A DNA stretch of 64,000 bases from assembly GCA_006937955.1 (NCBI GenBank), contig SSNP01000121.1:1350722-1414721 (forward strand), given 5' to 3'. The DNA is from Pachypanchax playfairii. Its lineage: Eukaryota > Chordata > Actinopteri > Cyprinodontiformes > Aplocheilidae. How positions within the stretch are numbered: position 1 is the first letter of the stretch; each line of letters starts with the position of its first letter. Below, piece after piece: positions 10,401 through 23,285 of the stretch. The notes under the pieces are model-generated. The model did no database searches. It was not told the DNA's origin and worked only from the letters and a program-made list of their open reading frames with translations. Position numbers and translations under genes: made by a program.

Positions 10401-13400
10401 CTACATAGAAAAAGTGTCCTCGAGTCAGTCTCGTCTTGTCATAATCTAAACCTGCTTATTCCTATTCAGGGTTACGGGGAGCTGGCATTGATGTCCAGCG
10501 GTCACTGGGAGAGAGGCGGGCTATACCTGGACAGGTCACCAGTCCGTCACAGGGCCACATATAGACAGGCAACCACAAACACACAATTTAGAGCTGACAA
10601 ATAACTTCATTTTTTTGGTCTGTGGGAGTAAGCCAGGGTCCCTGGTAAAAAAACAATGCAGAAAGGTCCCAGCCTAGTTTTGAACCCAGGACCACTGAAA
10701 GGCAACAGCACTGCCCCCTGTTCCACCATGCAAAATATCAAAGATATTAAAATTGTTAATGTTTGCAGATGACACAAATGTTTTCTGGTCTGGTGTGGAT
10801 TTGAAGGTGATCACTCCTCTTTAGGAGCCCTCTGCCTCGGGGGCGGTGATTGGCTGTGGCTGCCAGGTGCTCCCTGGGTAGCGCTCGGGTGGAGGTGGGG
10901 GTTGGCGCCCTGGCTGCCGCTGCTGACCTGCTGCTGCCGGTGCAGATGGCTCCCCTAGGTGGCGTTTTCCCACCTACCTTACCTGGCTCATCTGTACTCA
11001 ACCTACTGTCCTTTTTGTTATCAGTTTTTTTTTTACAGGAGTTGCATTAGGGGAGGGGGTTTTATCAGTGTATGTATATGGGGGTGGGGGGTTATGTTAT
11101 GCACTAATGCACAAAAAGCGCTTTATAAATAAAGTTTTGATTGGTTGGTTGGTTGATTGATCACAAAAGAAACAACAACAATAAAAAAGGAATTTGACAT
11201 AAATAAACTATCTTTAAATTCAGCCAAAACTAAATTCATGTCATTCGGACATTATAGGAAAAGAACAGAAGTAGAAATACACATAGAAAACACACATTCA
11301 GTTTGATGGAAGTGGGCTCAGAATATTGCTATTTTGAGGAAAAGGAGGCCCATCCTGGATCAGAAAGCATGTATACCTTATATAATACATGAGTTCTACC
11401 ATACTTTAGTTACTGTGTGGGGAAAAACATACAAAATAAATATACATAATGCAGAATCATGCAAACAGAATAAAGCAGGATATACAGATAATACAAATCA
11501 ACTCTTCATTAAAATATGAACTATGAAGTTCCCAAGATTTGTTTTGGTTTAAAACAGCACAAATAACACTTGAACACAATATAACATGGTTCCAAATTAA
11601 ATTAAAAAATTATTTACAGTAAGAAAAGAAATACAATTTAAGAGCAAAAATGACTTTAAAACCCTTTAAAAAGTATGTTTTTTTCAATATTTCAGTATGA
11701 AGATTGGTGTAGGCGTAAATACGTTTCTACTTCTTCCTACTCCTTTTCAAACATACAGTATATCAATAGAAATGAAAACATTCTTTATAAATATGGTGAA
11801 TACTGAGCATGTTTGAAAAAAATTAACTGAATTGACTCTTTCAATTTAAAACTTTAAAATGGTTCAGTTTCAAAACTGCACATTGTAACAATGAACTTAT
11901 AAGCTTAGGAGTTTAAACTGATGCTTTATTATCACTGCAGCAGAATATTTGATAGCAATTAGATTTGTAAAATTATTCCCACTCTGATATGCACACAGAA
12001 ACCACATTATGACACACTGTATAAACTTTAGCAAGTGTCATGTGTGATCCATCTGAAACATCAATATTTAAACGCCGTTATGACACCAAACTGTCAAACA
12101 TAAACCTGGCCCTCAGGTGAAGAAAAAAAATCGATGGTTTCTGTAGTTATTAGAAGTTCTCCGATTCACATTTGACACTTCAAACTTCCGAGGCCCCACC
12201 TCTCAAGCCCAGATATATTTGTTTTCAGTATTGTTCATGGTACGTCTACAGACCTTAGGGTGAAACTCAATAAAGAAATGGTTAAAAGGGGATTTTTGAC
12301 AGAAAGGTTTGAATAAAAGGAAAAGAAGCAGGTGATACATCCGCTTCCGATCTTTGGGAAAATTGTAAGTTGACACTCCTTGAATTTTGTTTTTTTTAAG
12401 AAAAAATGAACATGGGTTAGAACATGTTTCTGTCAGTAGAAAAGATGAGAGTGGAGTATTGCTGATTGGATCAACCTTGGGTTTTCAACACAAAATGAGT
12501 GTTTTTTTTTTTTTTAAATAAAATCTCTGTCTCCATCTGCAACTCTATAAAGTTGAAGGGTAGAGTGAAAATAGAGAAGCCAGGGAGCCTCTAATTTGTA
12601 GCCCATCTGCCACATGTGCTGCCCTTCTGAATGCACTCGTACCTCTGATGTTGAAGGAAATACTCCATGTCTTCTGGCCAAGAAAGCTTATTCGGACCCA
12701 TAGAGACAAGGCAGTGTTCAACCACAGAGCACTAGCCAACAGTTCGTTCATACTTCAAATAGAAAACTCAAAGTAATCCTTTAAATTAAGTTCCTACATG
12801 TGTCTTGAAATAACCATACCTCTCTGAGGTTTTCACAAGCAAGAACACCAATATGTCTAGTCAAGACTTTTAAAGGGAACATGTGCATATCTGAGAGGTA
12901 TTAGATAGCTGCATTTACCTTAATAGTCTCAGGTGGTACTCCAGGGTCCGGAGCTTTCTCCAGGTAGGTGGTCAGGTCCTGATCCACATGCTCGAAGACC
13001 AAAGTGAGTTTGGTTTCTCGGTCAGTTCGAGAGACAGTACAAACATCAAACAACCTACAACAAAATAAAAAAGTGGAACCAGGTCAATATAAATATTCTG
13101 AGGGGAGAACAACAGGACTTTTTAACACCAAACTGTTAGAAAGACTCTGGTGGGGTTACAAGGACTGTTAACCTCACTAGAGCCGTTATAAGGACCTTTG
13201 GTTTCGCACCAGCTCTGTGACTATGCAACAATGAGTCAACAGCCAGCGCAGTCGCTCCACTTGTGCTCGTGACATTCACAACAAAGAACAGTGGAGGATA
13301 CCATCGTTGGAGATGTGAGTCTATGGCTGATTTTTTAAGGAGGACTTCAAAAGTGCGCTATAAACACTCAAAAGTTAGGAAGAGCCAAAACGTATGATGG

Positions 13401-16400
13401 ACGACTCTGTGTTACACATGTTCAAAGAAAAACACATTATTACAGACAGCAGCAGGGTGGCGTACAGTAGCTTCTATTTAGCAATGATAATAAGGTTTTA
13501 ATAGTGCTGGTTCAGTTTGATGACTCTCAACCTCTTACATCACTTTTCTCTTCAGATTATACTGACTGTCCAAAGACAAGACAAGGATTGTAAAGGGGTC
13601 CCCTTCGCTCAAAAAGCCCCTTATCCTCAGTTTCCTGTGGTGTGATGAGACAGGGACAGATGCACCGCCCCTCAGCATTTGTTGTAACATTATCTATCCA
13701 ACTGTAATCATGTCCAATTGCTTGCCCATTAGCTGTTTTATAATATTTATGAAATGTAAAAAGACACATTTAACAAGGCTTTCAGAGGGTGATCTTATGT
13801 ACAGCTGTGTTAAAGCAGTATTAAATAACTTTTCTGCAGCCGTATCTCAGACCGCCATTGCTGGAACCGGTGTTCTGTAGAAATATGCTCCCTGTTGAGA
13901 TGTGCTACTGATTCCTTCTGCACATGTGCCGTTCTACAGCCTTGACTTCAATAAGCGGATTTAGCGTTTATTTTTGTTTCTATATTTTTCCATAAATACA
14001 TTTTACCTATCAAATAAATTATCCCAAGACAGGAACAATAAATATGGTGTTATTTTTACTTACTTTGCATTGTCACAGCAACAGGCAAATATCTGGACAC
14101 ACCCAGAGGAGAAGGACCCAACAATGGCCAATAAGGACCCAGAGGGCTTTTATATAGAAAATATCAAGGAATGATCATAAAAATATGTTTAAATAACTAA
14201 CAGAACACACTCACCATAAACAAGAATACTGTATAAACTTCTAATGACATCTCGTTATGAAATAAGTTGTCAATTTGTACTATGGCGGCATTTTTCTTCA
14301 GGGCAGCATAAATCATCAGCTGCAACTTCCAGATGCGACCCGAATTACTGAAGTTATTTAGTCTATTGTAAAGCCATCGGAGGGTCCAGAGTGTCTAATA
14401 TGAAGCTGAACATGTTTTTCGGTGAGTATCAACTTAGACTTAGACTTCATAACTATAGCTTTAAGTTTTAAAAGTTATTTTGTATTGCTTTAAGTCAGAA
14501 GAACGCACAACACCAAGTGATAATCCATCAAGAAGTTTTAATAAAGTATTGGACACCATAAAGAAAAAGTAGCACATCTTCAATAAATTGAGCTGTTTTA
14601 ATTTGATACTGTGCCAAATGAAAATGTGAAGTCTAATTAAACCTCAAAAAAACCCAAAACAAGTCAAACAGTAAGAACTCACTGCCGTATTTGAATGAGT
14701 TTGTAGTGATCTACCTGAGTTGTCTGTTGCACATTTTACTTTTGTTTTACAGGCTCATTTTATAAATGCAAAAGTCCAAAGTTAATAAAAATTGAGCCTT
14801 GACCAACAGCATGAATGGTTGTCTTTCACTTGACAACCAACTAAGGCCAAGAATCCAGACTAGATGAAAAGCTGATTCTAAAAAGCTATCCAGTACATCC
14901 TACTCGAAGGGTCGGGGGCCATAAACAACATTCCTCATCCGACACTATGACAACTTCTGGTATACTGAGGGAAGTCTAATGGAGGATGCTTGTTGCTGCT
15001 GCAAAGGCAGCATCTTTTATCATAACACAGGAGTTGTGTGTTGTGGGTTACTTTGGCTTAACAGATCTAAACATGGTATTACCCTCAAGGAGTTTTGTTA
15101 AATCTATGATAATCACTTCAGTACTGCGTGGAAAAGAGTCAACAAATGTTGACTTGACCAGTTGCAAACGTTACTGGTAGGTATACACACAGTGTGACGA
15201 AATGATCAGAGAAGAAAATGAAAGTACTAGACAAAATAAAACCTTAAAATGTCCCTAAAACTCCTGACATGTGGTAATGCTTGGTGGTAAATTTGCGCTT
15301 CAAACTAAGACACAGAACAATTTACATCTAAGATTTCCAATCTCATGGAAATATTTCTATTTTCAAGGTCCACTGCTTATATTCATGAGTAATACTTCAA
15401 AGATTTTCCTCACCATTACAATGTGCCAGAGAATCCCTATGACCATATGCAGTAAAAAGGACCAAGTTTGACAGGAAATCCTTGTTTATATCCATTGAGA
15501 CTTATAATTGGTGGACTTGGTCATGATAGAATCGAAAGGATGCAACTGGGTCACTTTATTAGAGCCGGACGTGACGTCACAGAGCAGAGCTGGGGTTAAA
15601 CACTCGTCACAGCTTGATTGTTGAACTACAATGGAAGTTTCTCAATAGACACAAAACATATGGAATAAATAATGGACCTCGTTACAAACATCTAGGGTTT
15701 TCATGGAGTCAGATTGAGGACCCATAAGGAATTGTTCCTGTTGGTATTGCTGCATCTACGCTTGCTAGATTATAAGTTGGAGACTTTAGGCTTTTTTATA
15801 CACCGACATATTAAAAAAGCAAATTTGATGTGTCTGTCCACCAACAAGGTCAAACCTCTCTGTGTTCTCATTAAAAGACCACCACAGTTCTCCATTATTT
15901 ACAGATGCATAGGGGATTTATTGTTAGAGGCACAAGGGCACATGGCGTGCATCTGAAACATCCATTTAGGACTTCCCCTTCAATCCCAAAGCTCTCAATA
16001 CTCTATGATAACACAAGCACAAGGTCAGACCTTGGCCTGAGCCAACATGTGACGCAGTCTCTGTCCACTGTCCTGAGAAAGAACAAAATTGAAAGAAAAG
16101 TATAGCATATAGGGGCTTACATCAACTGATTGAAATGGTCTTCAAAAATGAGAGACCCCTAGATTTTAGAGTTTCTTTCCACTTGGTTGTGTTTTGGGTG
16201 ACTCCAGCTCTCTTTACAAAATGTTACATTTGCCATGTCTAACTTTTTCAAATGAAAGAAGACTAAAAAGGTTTCTCTGTGCAAACCTAAAGGTCTGAGT
16301 TGGAAGTTTGTGCCAGAAAACAGGATTCAGAACTGGTTTGGAGCCCAGTGCAGGTCTAACAGCCAACTTTCAAAAGGCACAACATGGAAACATGAGAACC

Positions 16401-17303
16401 GCACTGAACACTGAGAACAGTTTTATCTGAAGTGAACATCATTTTGTATCCAGCAAATCTAAAATAACTTTGTTTTTTCAGTTGTTTGATAAAAACAGTT
16501 GGTCATTTACATAATTACTAACCAGGTAATTAGTTATCATTTAACCCCTTTATTAACAGATGTTTTGTTCAAAGATTTGAAGACATTTTTGAACGAACTC
16601 CAAAGACTTTTTAATTTAAAACATTCATTTGAGAATCCATCAATGATTAAATGCATAATCATTTTCCCAATGCAGAAAAATCCAATCCAAAATTAGATTT
16701 TTGCGCCTGATTTAATCAGACAAGGTGATTTTGTCTTGAATACAAAAAAAAAATTAAATTGACCAGTTGATTCTTTTCTGTCATTGTAGTGCAAAGCGGC
16801 AGCCGCCTACAGAGCTGTGCATGTGAGCAACGTGAATAAAGTGACAGGTTAGGAACAACCAATAACATTTCATTTCAGTGCAAAAACTGTCAAACTGTTG
16901 GACATCTGCCTCGCTGCACACGCAGGTCATATGAAGAAGCAGCTGCAGAGAGTGTCAGAAAGGAAGTAGCATCTGTTTTGTATCACGTGTAGGTTTATTA
17001 CTATTTCTAAATAGAAACACTGCAGCCAAACACACACATACTCATCCAGCAGGCTCCCCACCTCTGTCCCCTCACTCACCTGACAACATTGGGGTGCTCG
17101 AAGGCCTCCAGCTGCCTCAGTACCGCCACCTCTCGGATGGTTGACAGAGGCATCCCTTCTTCCTCCGTCTGGACGCGGACTCTTTTCAGGGCTACAAAAC
17201 GTCCCCCGTTCTTCAAATCTCTGGCTTTGTAAACTTTCCCGTAAGCACCTTCTCCAATCTCAGCCACGGGCTCATACTGAGGACCAACACTTTCTTTGTC
17301 CAT
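7246..17303 (-). CDS. cdk6: Cyclin-dependent kinase 6, N-terminal half (3 exons, partial)
   Basis: CDK6 binds D-type cyclins and phosphorylates RB-family proteins to drive G1 progression, in nucleus and cytoplasm. Three exons on the minus strand (17303-17080, 13054-12919, 7413-7246) join in frame to 528 nt, residues 1-176. Visible motifs are the glycine loop GEGAYG (17-22), the ATP lysine in VALKRV (K40), the cyclin-binding helix PLSTIRE (52-58), the catalytic loop HRDLKPQN (D142), DFG (D160) and the activation-loop segment ALTSV with T174. PLSTIRE rather than PISTVRE separates CDK6 from CDK4. The ATG at 17303-17301 has A at -3 and G at +4. The N-terminus is three residues shorter than human CDK6, so numbering is shifted by three. 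The exon starting VVTLWYRAPE was not found between 1 and 7245, so the rest lies outside the window. The assignment follows residue-level agreement with known CDK6. Confidence 0.97.
7414..10445. other. cdk6 intron 2, proximal part
   Basis: Intron sequence with CA-rich stretches near 7861-7890. A GC-richer block at 9300-9590 resembles repeat-derived sequence but was not identified. No exon was found. Confidence 0.45.
10446..10732 (-). repeat. tRNA-derived SINE copy 1
   Basis: Read on the minus strand, the unit starts with a tRNA-like head whose B box resembles GGTTCAA. It continues through the widespread fish sequence containing the reverse complements of GGACAGGTCACCAGTCCGTC and GGTCTGTGGGAG. 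Two further copies are at 35627-35978 and 52560-52854. The family name is not certain. Confidence 0.65.
10735..11830 (+). mobile_element. Old LINE with reverse-transcriptase relic
   Basis: The sequence MFADDTNVFWSG (from 10759) carries the FADD catalytic motif of LINE reverse transcriptase. Past an insertion, translated fragments KKRRPILDQKACIPYI, VTVWGKTYKINIHN and KAGYTDNTNQLFIKI at 11330-11516 match the region downstream of the RT palm in fish LINEs. A typical 3' stretch near 11700 (GTGTAGGCGTAAATACG) follows. Many stops show it is long dead. It lies in cdk6 intron 2. Confidence 0.7.
10808..11164 (+). mobile_element. LINE 3' tail nested in the older LINE
   Basis: A GC-richer unit interrupts the RT relic and ends GCGCTTTATAAATAAAGTTTTG followed by (ATTGGTTGGT)-like tail repeats, as in 5'-truncated LINEs. 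TGATCA occurs at both borders and may be the target-site duplication. No coding sequence is assigned. Confidence 0.55.
11831..12918. other. cdk6 intron 2, no feature seen
   Basis: AT-rich intronic DNA with homopolymer runs (for example T at 12502-12515). No coding exon or recognisable complete repeat was seen. Confidence 0.5.
12919..13054 (-). CDS. cdk6: cdk6 coding exon 2 (residues 75-120)
   Basis: The 136-nt exon encodes LFDVCTVSRTDRETKL, then the hinge LVFEHVDQDLTTYL, and ends PPETIK. It is flanked by a TTGTAG acceptor and a GTAAATG donor on the minus strand. The hinge residues match CDK4/6 kinases closely. It begins in phase 2 and ends in phase 0, which joins correctly to both neighbouring exons. 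Confidence 0.97.
13055..17079. other. cdk6 intron 1
   Basis: About 4 kb of AT-rich intron between coding exons 1 and 2. No coding exon or transposon with clear ends was recognised. A TGACGTCA palindrome (CRE type) occurs at about 15571-15578. Confidence 0.45.
17080..17303 (-). CDS. cdk6: cdk6 coding exon 1 (residues 1-75)
   Basis: This exon encodes the kinase N-lobe: glycine-rich loop, ATP-binding lysine and the PLSTIRE helix, ending at HPNVVR. The splice donor reads CAG|GTGAGTGAG on the minus strand. The exon carries 224 nt and leaves two bases of an arginine codon completed by the next exon. The ATG at 17303 is preferred to any upstream near-cognate codon because it matches the MDK/MEK start of vertebrate CDK6 and sits in a good initiation context. 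Confidence 0.97.
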
Positions 17304-19110
17304 TTTTAGCAATTTTTTGTGAGTTTTCTTCTTGTCTCTTGGTAAAAAATGTTGCGGGGAATCCCGGCGAGGGTGACGAGCAAGACTTTCTCACAAAGAC
17401 ATATTCACAGAAAAAAGTCGGCACGTGCAATGCCTAGATGACAGGGAGACACAGATGGAAAAGGACACCATCTTTGTCATTTTTGGTAAAAGAGTGCTCC
17501 AGGTACGCATGAACAGGACTGTCATCATGTTTTATTCCGACTATAAAAAAAGACCCTCCGCTGCGTCCCAGCTTCCACTCCTCCTCCTGTTACGCATTAC
17601 AACATGTCCTCCTACCACTAACACAAAATAATGAAAAATAATACAAATTAGTCTCAATTACTGGATCTTTTAAGCTAATCTTACGTTAGATAAACAGTCT
17701 CGCGCAGTGAGACGTTAACTCCACATGCAGGGCTGTTGAAGAAATGTTCACATAATTGTCTCAGAGGAAATGAAAAGTCCTTTAAAAGTAATAAAAATAG
17801 ATGTAAACAACCTAAACGATACCGTTTTATGTTTGCAGAGTAATCAGTTAACAAACTGCGTTCCGTGTGTCAGAGTTTCTGTTTGAGGAGACCCAAACTG
17901 TGAGCACGTGCTGTATTGTCTCAACTTCCTACAACATTACTTCATTTAAAACACCTCCAAAGTCGCTTTTTAGGACTAAAAACGTTATAAATGCATAGAA
18001 GAGTGTTTTAAATGAGTTTTAAATGTGTTTTTATCGGCCTGAAAGGTTTCCCCGAATTTTTTCCAATTTATTTGTGCGTGGACTCTATAATAAAAATGAC
18101 CTAAATTCTAACAAATCAGTAAACTGCCTGTAACGCAAACTGAAATGTCATTAGGTCGCAAAGCAACATATCTATCACGAGACAGACGTCTTCTTTTACA
18201 GCTGGTGTCCAATTTTGCACAAATATCACCTACTTTCCCCCATGTATTTATTTATTTATTTATTTACCTGGTTTTGTGTTGTCAGTGAAATGTCGTAACG
18301 TCGGCATGCCAGATAAAATGCTGAGGAGGCATTCGAATCTCAGAGAAAAGTCCTCCGTCAAACGCATCCCCTGTCCACTGTCCTCCATGCGGGGGCCACA
18401 CAGGTAGTTGACGTTGCAGGCTCTAACCCCCCATCCCTCAGACTGCTGCAGCCCAAGCAGAGACTCTCAAACAAGGTGGTGGTGGTGAGGGGGGGTTGGA
18501 CGAAAACTTGCGCATTGCTAACTTGTGTGGAAGGGGGTGTGGAGGGGAAAGGGGTGTGTGTGTGGATTGCTTGGATGGGAGGCGGGTGGGGGGGTCATAT
18601 AGGACAAAGGCAAACGCGTGATACAGCCCTCCGAAAACCACGCTCCTCTTTGGATTTACTCCTTTCTTTCTTCTTTTTTCCCTTGCATATATCCGCGGAT
18701 GGGCCTATGCAACTGCAGCCGCGCTCGCCCGTGTGTGCTCCGGCTCTGGCTGGCTTTCCCACGCCGGCTGAATGTGGCCTGACCCCCTTCAGAGAGGTTT
18801 GACACGGAGCGGGGACATTTCCGCATTCCTCCAAGACTACAAAGGCACACCGCCTCCTTTTTGCTCTCCCTCGGCCTCCTCGGTGCTTTGCCATTCATAG
18901 TACACCCCCCCACCCCTCCTCCGCCTCCTTCCACCAACCCACCCTCCGCGTGTTTTGTCTCCTGTGTCAAAACCGGGAGCACCGCAGGGAACGGGGAGCG
19001 CATGGAGGAGGTTTATTGGATGGACCGGCCACACTATCTATCTCCCTCAAAGCGTTGATGAACTCTTTTGAGGCAACAATGCGCCTGCGGGAATACAATG
19101 TGACAAGCTC
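17304..19110. promoter_or_regulatory. cdk6 5' flank with GC-rich block
   Basis: From the cdk6 start codon outward, base composition rises, with a distinctly GC- and CpG-richer block at about 18300-19110 containing long purine/pyrimidine runs. This is the likely location of cdk6 5' UTR sequence and promoter. No coding exon was found: the short reading frames here are proline/glycine-rich low-complexity translations. A (TTTA)n run sits at 18246-18266. Confidence 0.4.
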
Positions 19111-19794
19111 GCCCTGAGATGGTCCTGAGGGGTCAGGTTCAAGGCCCAGTGGCTTGATTTGTGGTGAGGAGGGGGCTCTCTTCTGCTCGGGTGGTCGTGA
19201 TACAGGTCCAAGGCATTAAAAGTACAAGCTATCTGCCAAATCTTATAATTTAATCAAGCTCAATTCATATTTTTATTTTCATTTATTTAATAGTTTTTTT
19301 TTTATTTATTATTTTGAACTTGCAGACCCTGTGAGAATATTATTAATTTATATACTAACCACAGAATTGATCTACACAAAACATCACAGAATGTGGAATA
19401 AAACAAAAAATGTTAATTAAAACTTATTATAAATTTAACATTTACATGTTAAATTATTTCTTGACATTATGCTGTTTAGAATAAATCCTGAGTTTGCAGT
19501 ATTGTAAATCTTAAGATTCTTTAAAGAGTTAGATATTGAGGCATCAAAAAAGTTTCCTAATAAGTTTTACAATATTTCTTGCATCAAAAATTATACTTAA
19601 AATGTCAATATTTCCTCCATTTTCAATAATATATTAATAATACAGGAAAAAAAGTGTTTCATTTATAAAAAATGTAAAAAAAAATGTTTCATAAGTTGAT
19701 TTACAGAAAATATTTAGACGTATTTCTGAAAATGTTCTGAACAATATTTTACTTTCCCTTCTTTTTGTTTGCTGGACACGGTTAAGACATGACA

Positions 19795-20190
19795 AGATTT
19801 GATGTCAGATTATCCCATGAATGGCCAATTACAGCCGTGTAACCAAGCCCCATTATGGGAGTTTCATTGCAGGCGTGCATTAGAGATGCACAGGAGATCA
19901 GAAGAAGGTCGCTCCCCTTTAGAGCCACGATTTTCATGCAAACATGTTGCTCAGAGAATTCACGTAGAAAAGATAAAACTATGGGTTGGATAATGACATG
20001 GAAGTACAGTATCAGTGAATTTTTTAGATTTATTGGCGACCTCAAAATGACAGCATTTGCATCACAAGAGGCACAATACAGACAAGTCCCAGACTAATTA
20101 CTGCAAAGCAGGACATTTGCATTTAGTTTCCCTTTACCAGTGTTCATGAGAGCCAGATGCAATAATTTATCAAATAAATTGATGATTAAG
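19795..20190. promoter_or_regulatory. Candidate enhancer with POU/homeodomain motifs
   Basis: A non-repetitive island upstream of cdk6 stands out from very AT-rich flanks. It contains perfect octamers ATTTGCAT at 20055-20062 and 20115-20122, a reversed near-octamer ATGCAAA at 19936-19942, and TAATTA at 20095-20100. Enhancer function is inferred from motif density only. Confidence 0.35.
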
Positions 20191-23100
20191 GGTAAAGACC
20201 CTGAAGACTCACACACTCATACACATCTTATGAAAGAGTGTTCTGAATAAACCTTCACAGCTGCAGTTATTCAGCAACTGATTTCTCTCCTTCTCACCTT
20301 GATGGGAATCATGCAGGGTTTTTTTTTTCTGTGTGTGAGACAAGTAACAGCAAAACCATCCCACTCTAGCAATGAAATGATGAGAACAATTTCATGTTTA
20401 AAATTCTTTGAAGTTATAGTTATATGCAAAGCATTTACCCCATAATTTGTTTTACTACTAAATATATGAACTTCAAGTCCATGTTTAAGGAGCAAATTTA
20501 ATTACACATTCACCTTATTATGTTTTATTGTCATGTTCATTACAGTTAAAAAGTCAAAAGTTCTTAGTTTTTTTTATAATGCACCTTTCACTGAAATATA
20601 TAAAAAACTACTTAATGAAATACATCAAATAATATAATATCAAAGTATTCAAATAAAAAAAATAGAGACATTATTTAAAAAATAATAAAATTCATTTGAA
20701 TTTTGCATCCAAATTATTCTTCAACATTATGTGAGATGTTTGCATTTAGGATGATCCATTTTACACAATTCACAAAAATACATCAAGAAATAAACATTTA
20801 AAAAATAAAATACCACAATAAATAAGAAATGATTTAAAAATGTGTCAAAACTCCCATTTGTAATCGACTAATCTGTTAAAACCCTAATTAACAAACTATA
20901 TTGAGAGTCAACTGGTTAGGAAATGTTTAATAATAAATTAAAGCCATTATTTTTTCAGACAAAAACAGTTAATGTCTCATGTTTTATACACAAAATATCA
21001 AAAACTTTTAAAAAAATTCTTATTTTTAAAAACTTCTATAACTTTTGAACTTGACCTTTTGACTTCACCACTAAACATAAACACACTAATGTTATTAAAG
21101 CTATTAAAAGACTTATAAACTCACACAAAATTGGTGACTTTAAATAAACTTTCATTCTGTGTATTTCGGCGGCTTGTAGCCGTATCCAAAAGTTTCCCAC
21201 ATTCAAGTCAGGGACATTAGAATCTTCTTTATTTTAAAAATATATTTAAACAATATATTGGGATGTTGGCAAAAAAAAAACAAAAAACAAACAAAACAAA
21301 AAAACAACTCCTGGGTTAAAAACAAAGCGACCAAAATTTTATACTGATCATTTAAAAAGATATTTTCTTCTTTATTACATGGAGGCCAGATCGGTTCTAT
21401 GGAATGACATGTTTATTTAAAATGCTGTTTGACTGAGACAAACCATTTTAATCATAAAATGAAATAATAAAATATGGTATTTTGACTTTGAAAGACAGAT
21501 GAATCAATAGACAACTTTTCTAGAGAGTTGGTTGATCTGGAGCAGATCAGGTAAAAGGATGGCAGATTGTTTGAGGTGTCGGCAAACTACTTTGAGAAAA
21601 CAACGTGACTTAAGGCCTCAATGAGGCATCGAATAACAAGGAAGTTCTGTCATGCTTTCCAACTTAAAAAAAAGGAACAAGGCAGAACATGAAACTGAAA
21701 CAATCAGTTGAAAGATGCCAAAACACTCCCTGAAATGGAGAGAAATGGGTTACTTGATAAACAATTCAACTATAAAATGTTGTGGTTATTCAGACTCCAG
21801 AAAACTGCAGTTCTCTTATTCTGTATTCTTGTATTCTCTTATATATGCTGGGAGGGGTGATTATAAAAAACAGGTGAGCTGTTCAACTGATGAGTAGAAA
21901 GTGAGTGATGTTGAGTCAGTGACAGGTGAGCTGAGGACATAACAATGAAAAATGTCCCAAGGATATAAAGATCAGAATAAAGTCAAACTCCAGGAATAAA
22001 AGAACAGCAATACACAAATCAGAAAGCAAGACACTAGAACCCTAAACCAGAGGTCACTAACTTGTGGACCACGGTCCAGATGCGGACCCAGAACCCATTC
22101 TGACTGAGCGCAAACAAAGAAGATGTATGGGGTGATGTCTTACGCGGTGCTTTCATTTTAATTTGAGCAACTTTTGCAGCCTTTACAGCAGTGGTGATGG
22201 GGAAAAAGTATCTATCTATCTATCTAACTATCTGTGTACGATGTACAATCAATAATTCCACAGATCTCGTCATGTAGGATAATTTGATCTCTTGCTTATG
22301 CGATTGAACGTATTCATTATAACAGAAATGAAATTCTGTGGCTGCAAATTGCATCCAGAGACATTTCCTCACAACCAGCCAATCAACGCTTTGCATCTTG
22401 TGTGATGCGGGACACTGTCTGTGACAAAGGCGTAAGTTTTTGAAATTAAAAAATAAAGTTTTGAAATCATTGCGATTGAAATACGAGCAGAGCGTCGGAA
22501 GCATGAGCTGCGTTATAATGCAAGTTTTAAGTGTAGGATAATTTTGCTCAAAATGTGATCATTTCAAGCGCAATATACTTTCACATTTCCAGTCTGGCAA
22601 CACTGGAACCTCTCTACATTTTAGTCAAATATTTCCGGTCTAAACTGTGACAAGATGCTCTTTTAATGTCTCATTGATCGGCTTTCATTTGATTCACATT
22701 GTGGATTTCTGTTTGAACTTCAAAATTATCTCCTTTGTCCACATTTAAATAAAAGCTAGTTCAGGTACACCTGATTCCATCCTCTCTCTGAAGCAGGGGT
22801 GGAGCTGTGTTGAGTTCTGGCCACCCTAGATGTTTTAATTTTTTTTGTACAGTATTTTTGTATTTTTATATATTTTTTAGTGCAACTTTGTTACACTAAT
22901 AAGGGAAAAAAAAGTTTAATACTTGGAATAATAATAATAGATCTTTGCCTCTGCAACCAATGTCAAAATGTTTTATTTGTATGATTTAAAGTACTTTAAC
23001 TACTTGTCACTACTTTTGTGTGACATGTTTTCCCCCAAAATATTAACAGCTCCGTTCAGGCCACCCAATTTAAAATTTCCTGGCTCTGCTACTGTTATCT

Positions 23101-23285
23101 GAAGTGCTGAGTTTAGGGTTACCGTCATCAAAAACTGTCCTAAAGAGGATTTTTTTTGTATGATTCACCTCATACATTAATGAAGATCAAATTAAAGTCC
23201 CGGCATTCCTTGAAGGACTTGGTATCACCTGTTGCCTTTATTCCAGGTTTTAAAGTAAAGATTAGTTTTGTTAAGAAATGACAGT
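20191..23285. other. Intergenic AT-rich DNA
   Basis: Mostly A+T with long A runs (for example 21266-21305) and a short (TATC)n at 22209-22226. Sequence around 22050-23100 looks repeat-derived (AGAGGTCACTAACTTGTGG near 22050; CAGGGGTGGAGC near 22794) but boundaries could not be proven. No gene was seen. Confidence 0.4.

Noticed and set aside
13808..14400. Possible MITE with TAAATAACTT-like inverted ends
   Set aside because: The inverted match is only about ten bases and no target duplication was found.
18438..19058. Several overlapping 65-115 codon frames on both strands
   Set aside because: All are Gly/Pro/Arg-rich translations of the GC-rich cdk6 flank; no start context, domain or splice support.
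22780..23100. Possible hAT element (CAGGGGTGGAGC ... GCTCTGCTACTG)
   Set aside because: The ends are only loosely inverted and the flanking octamers do not match.
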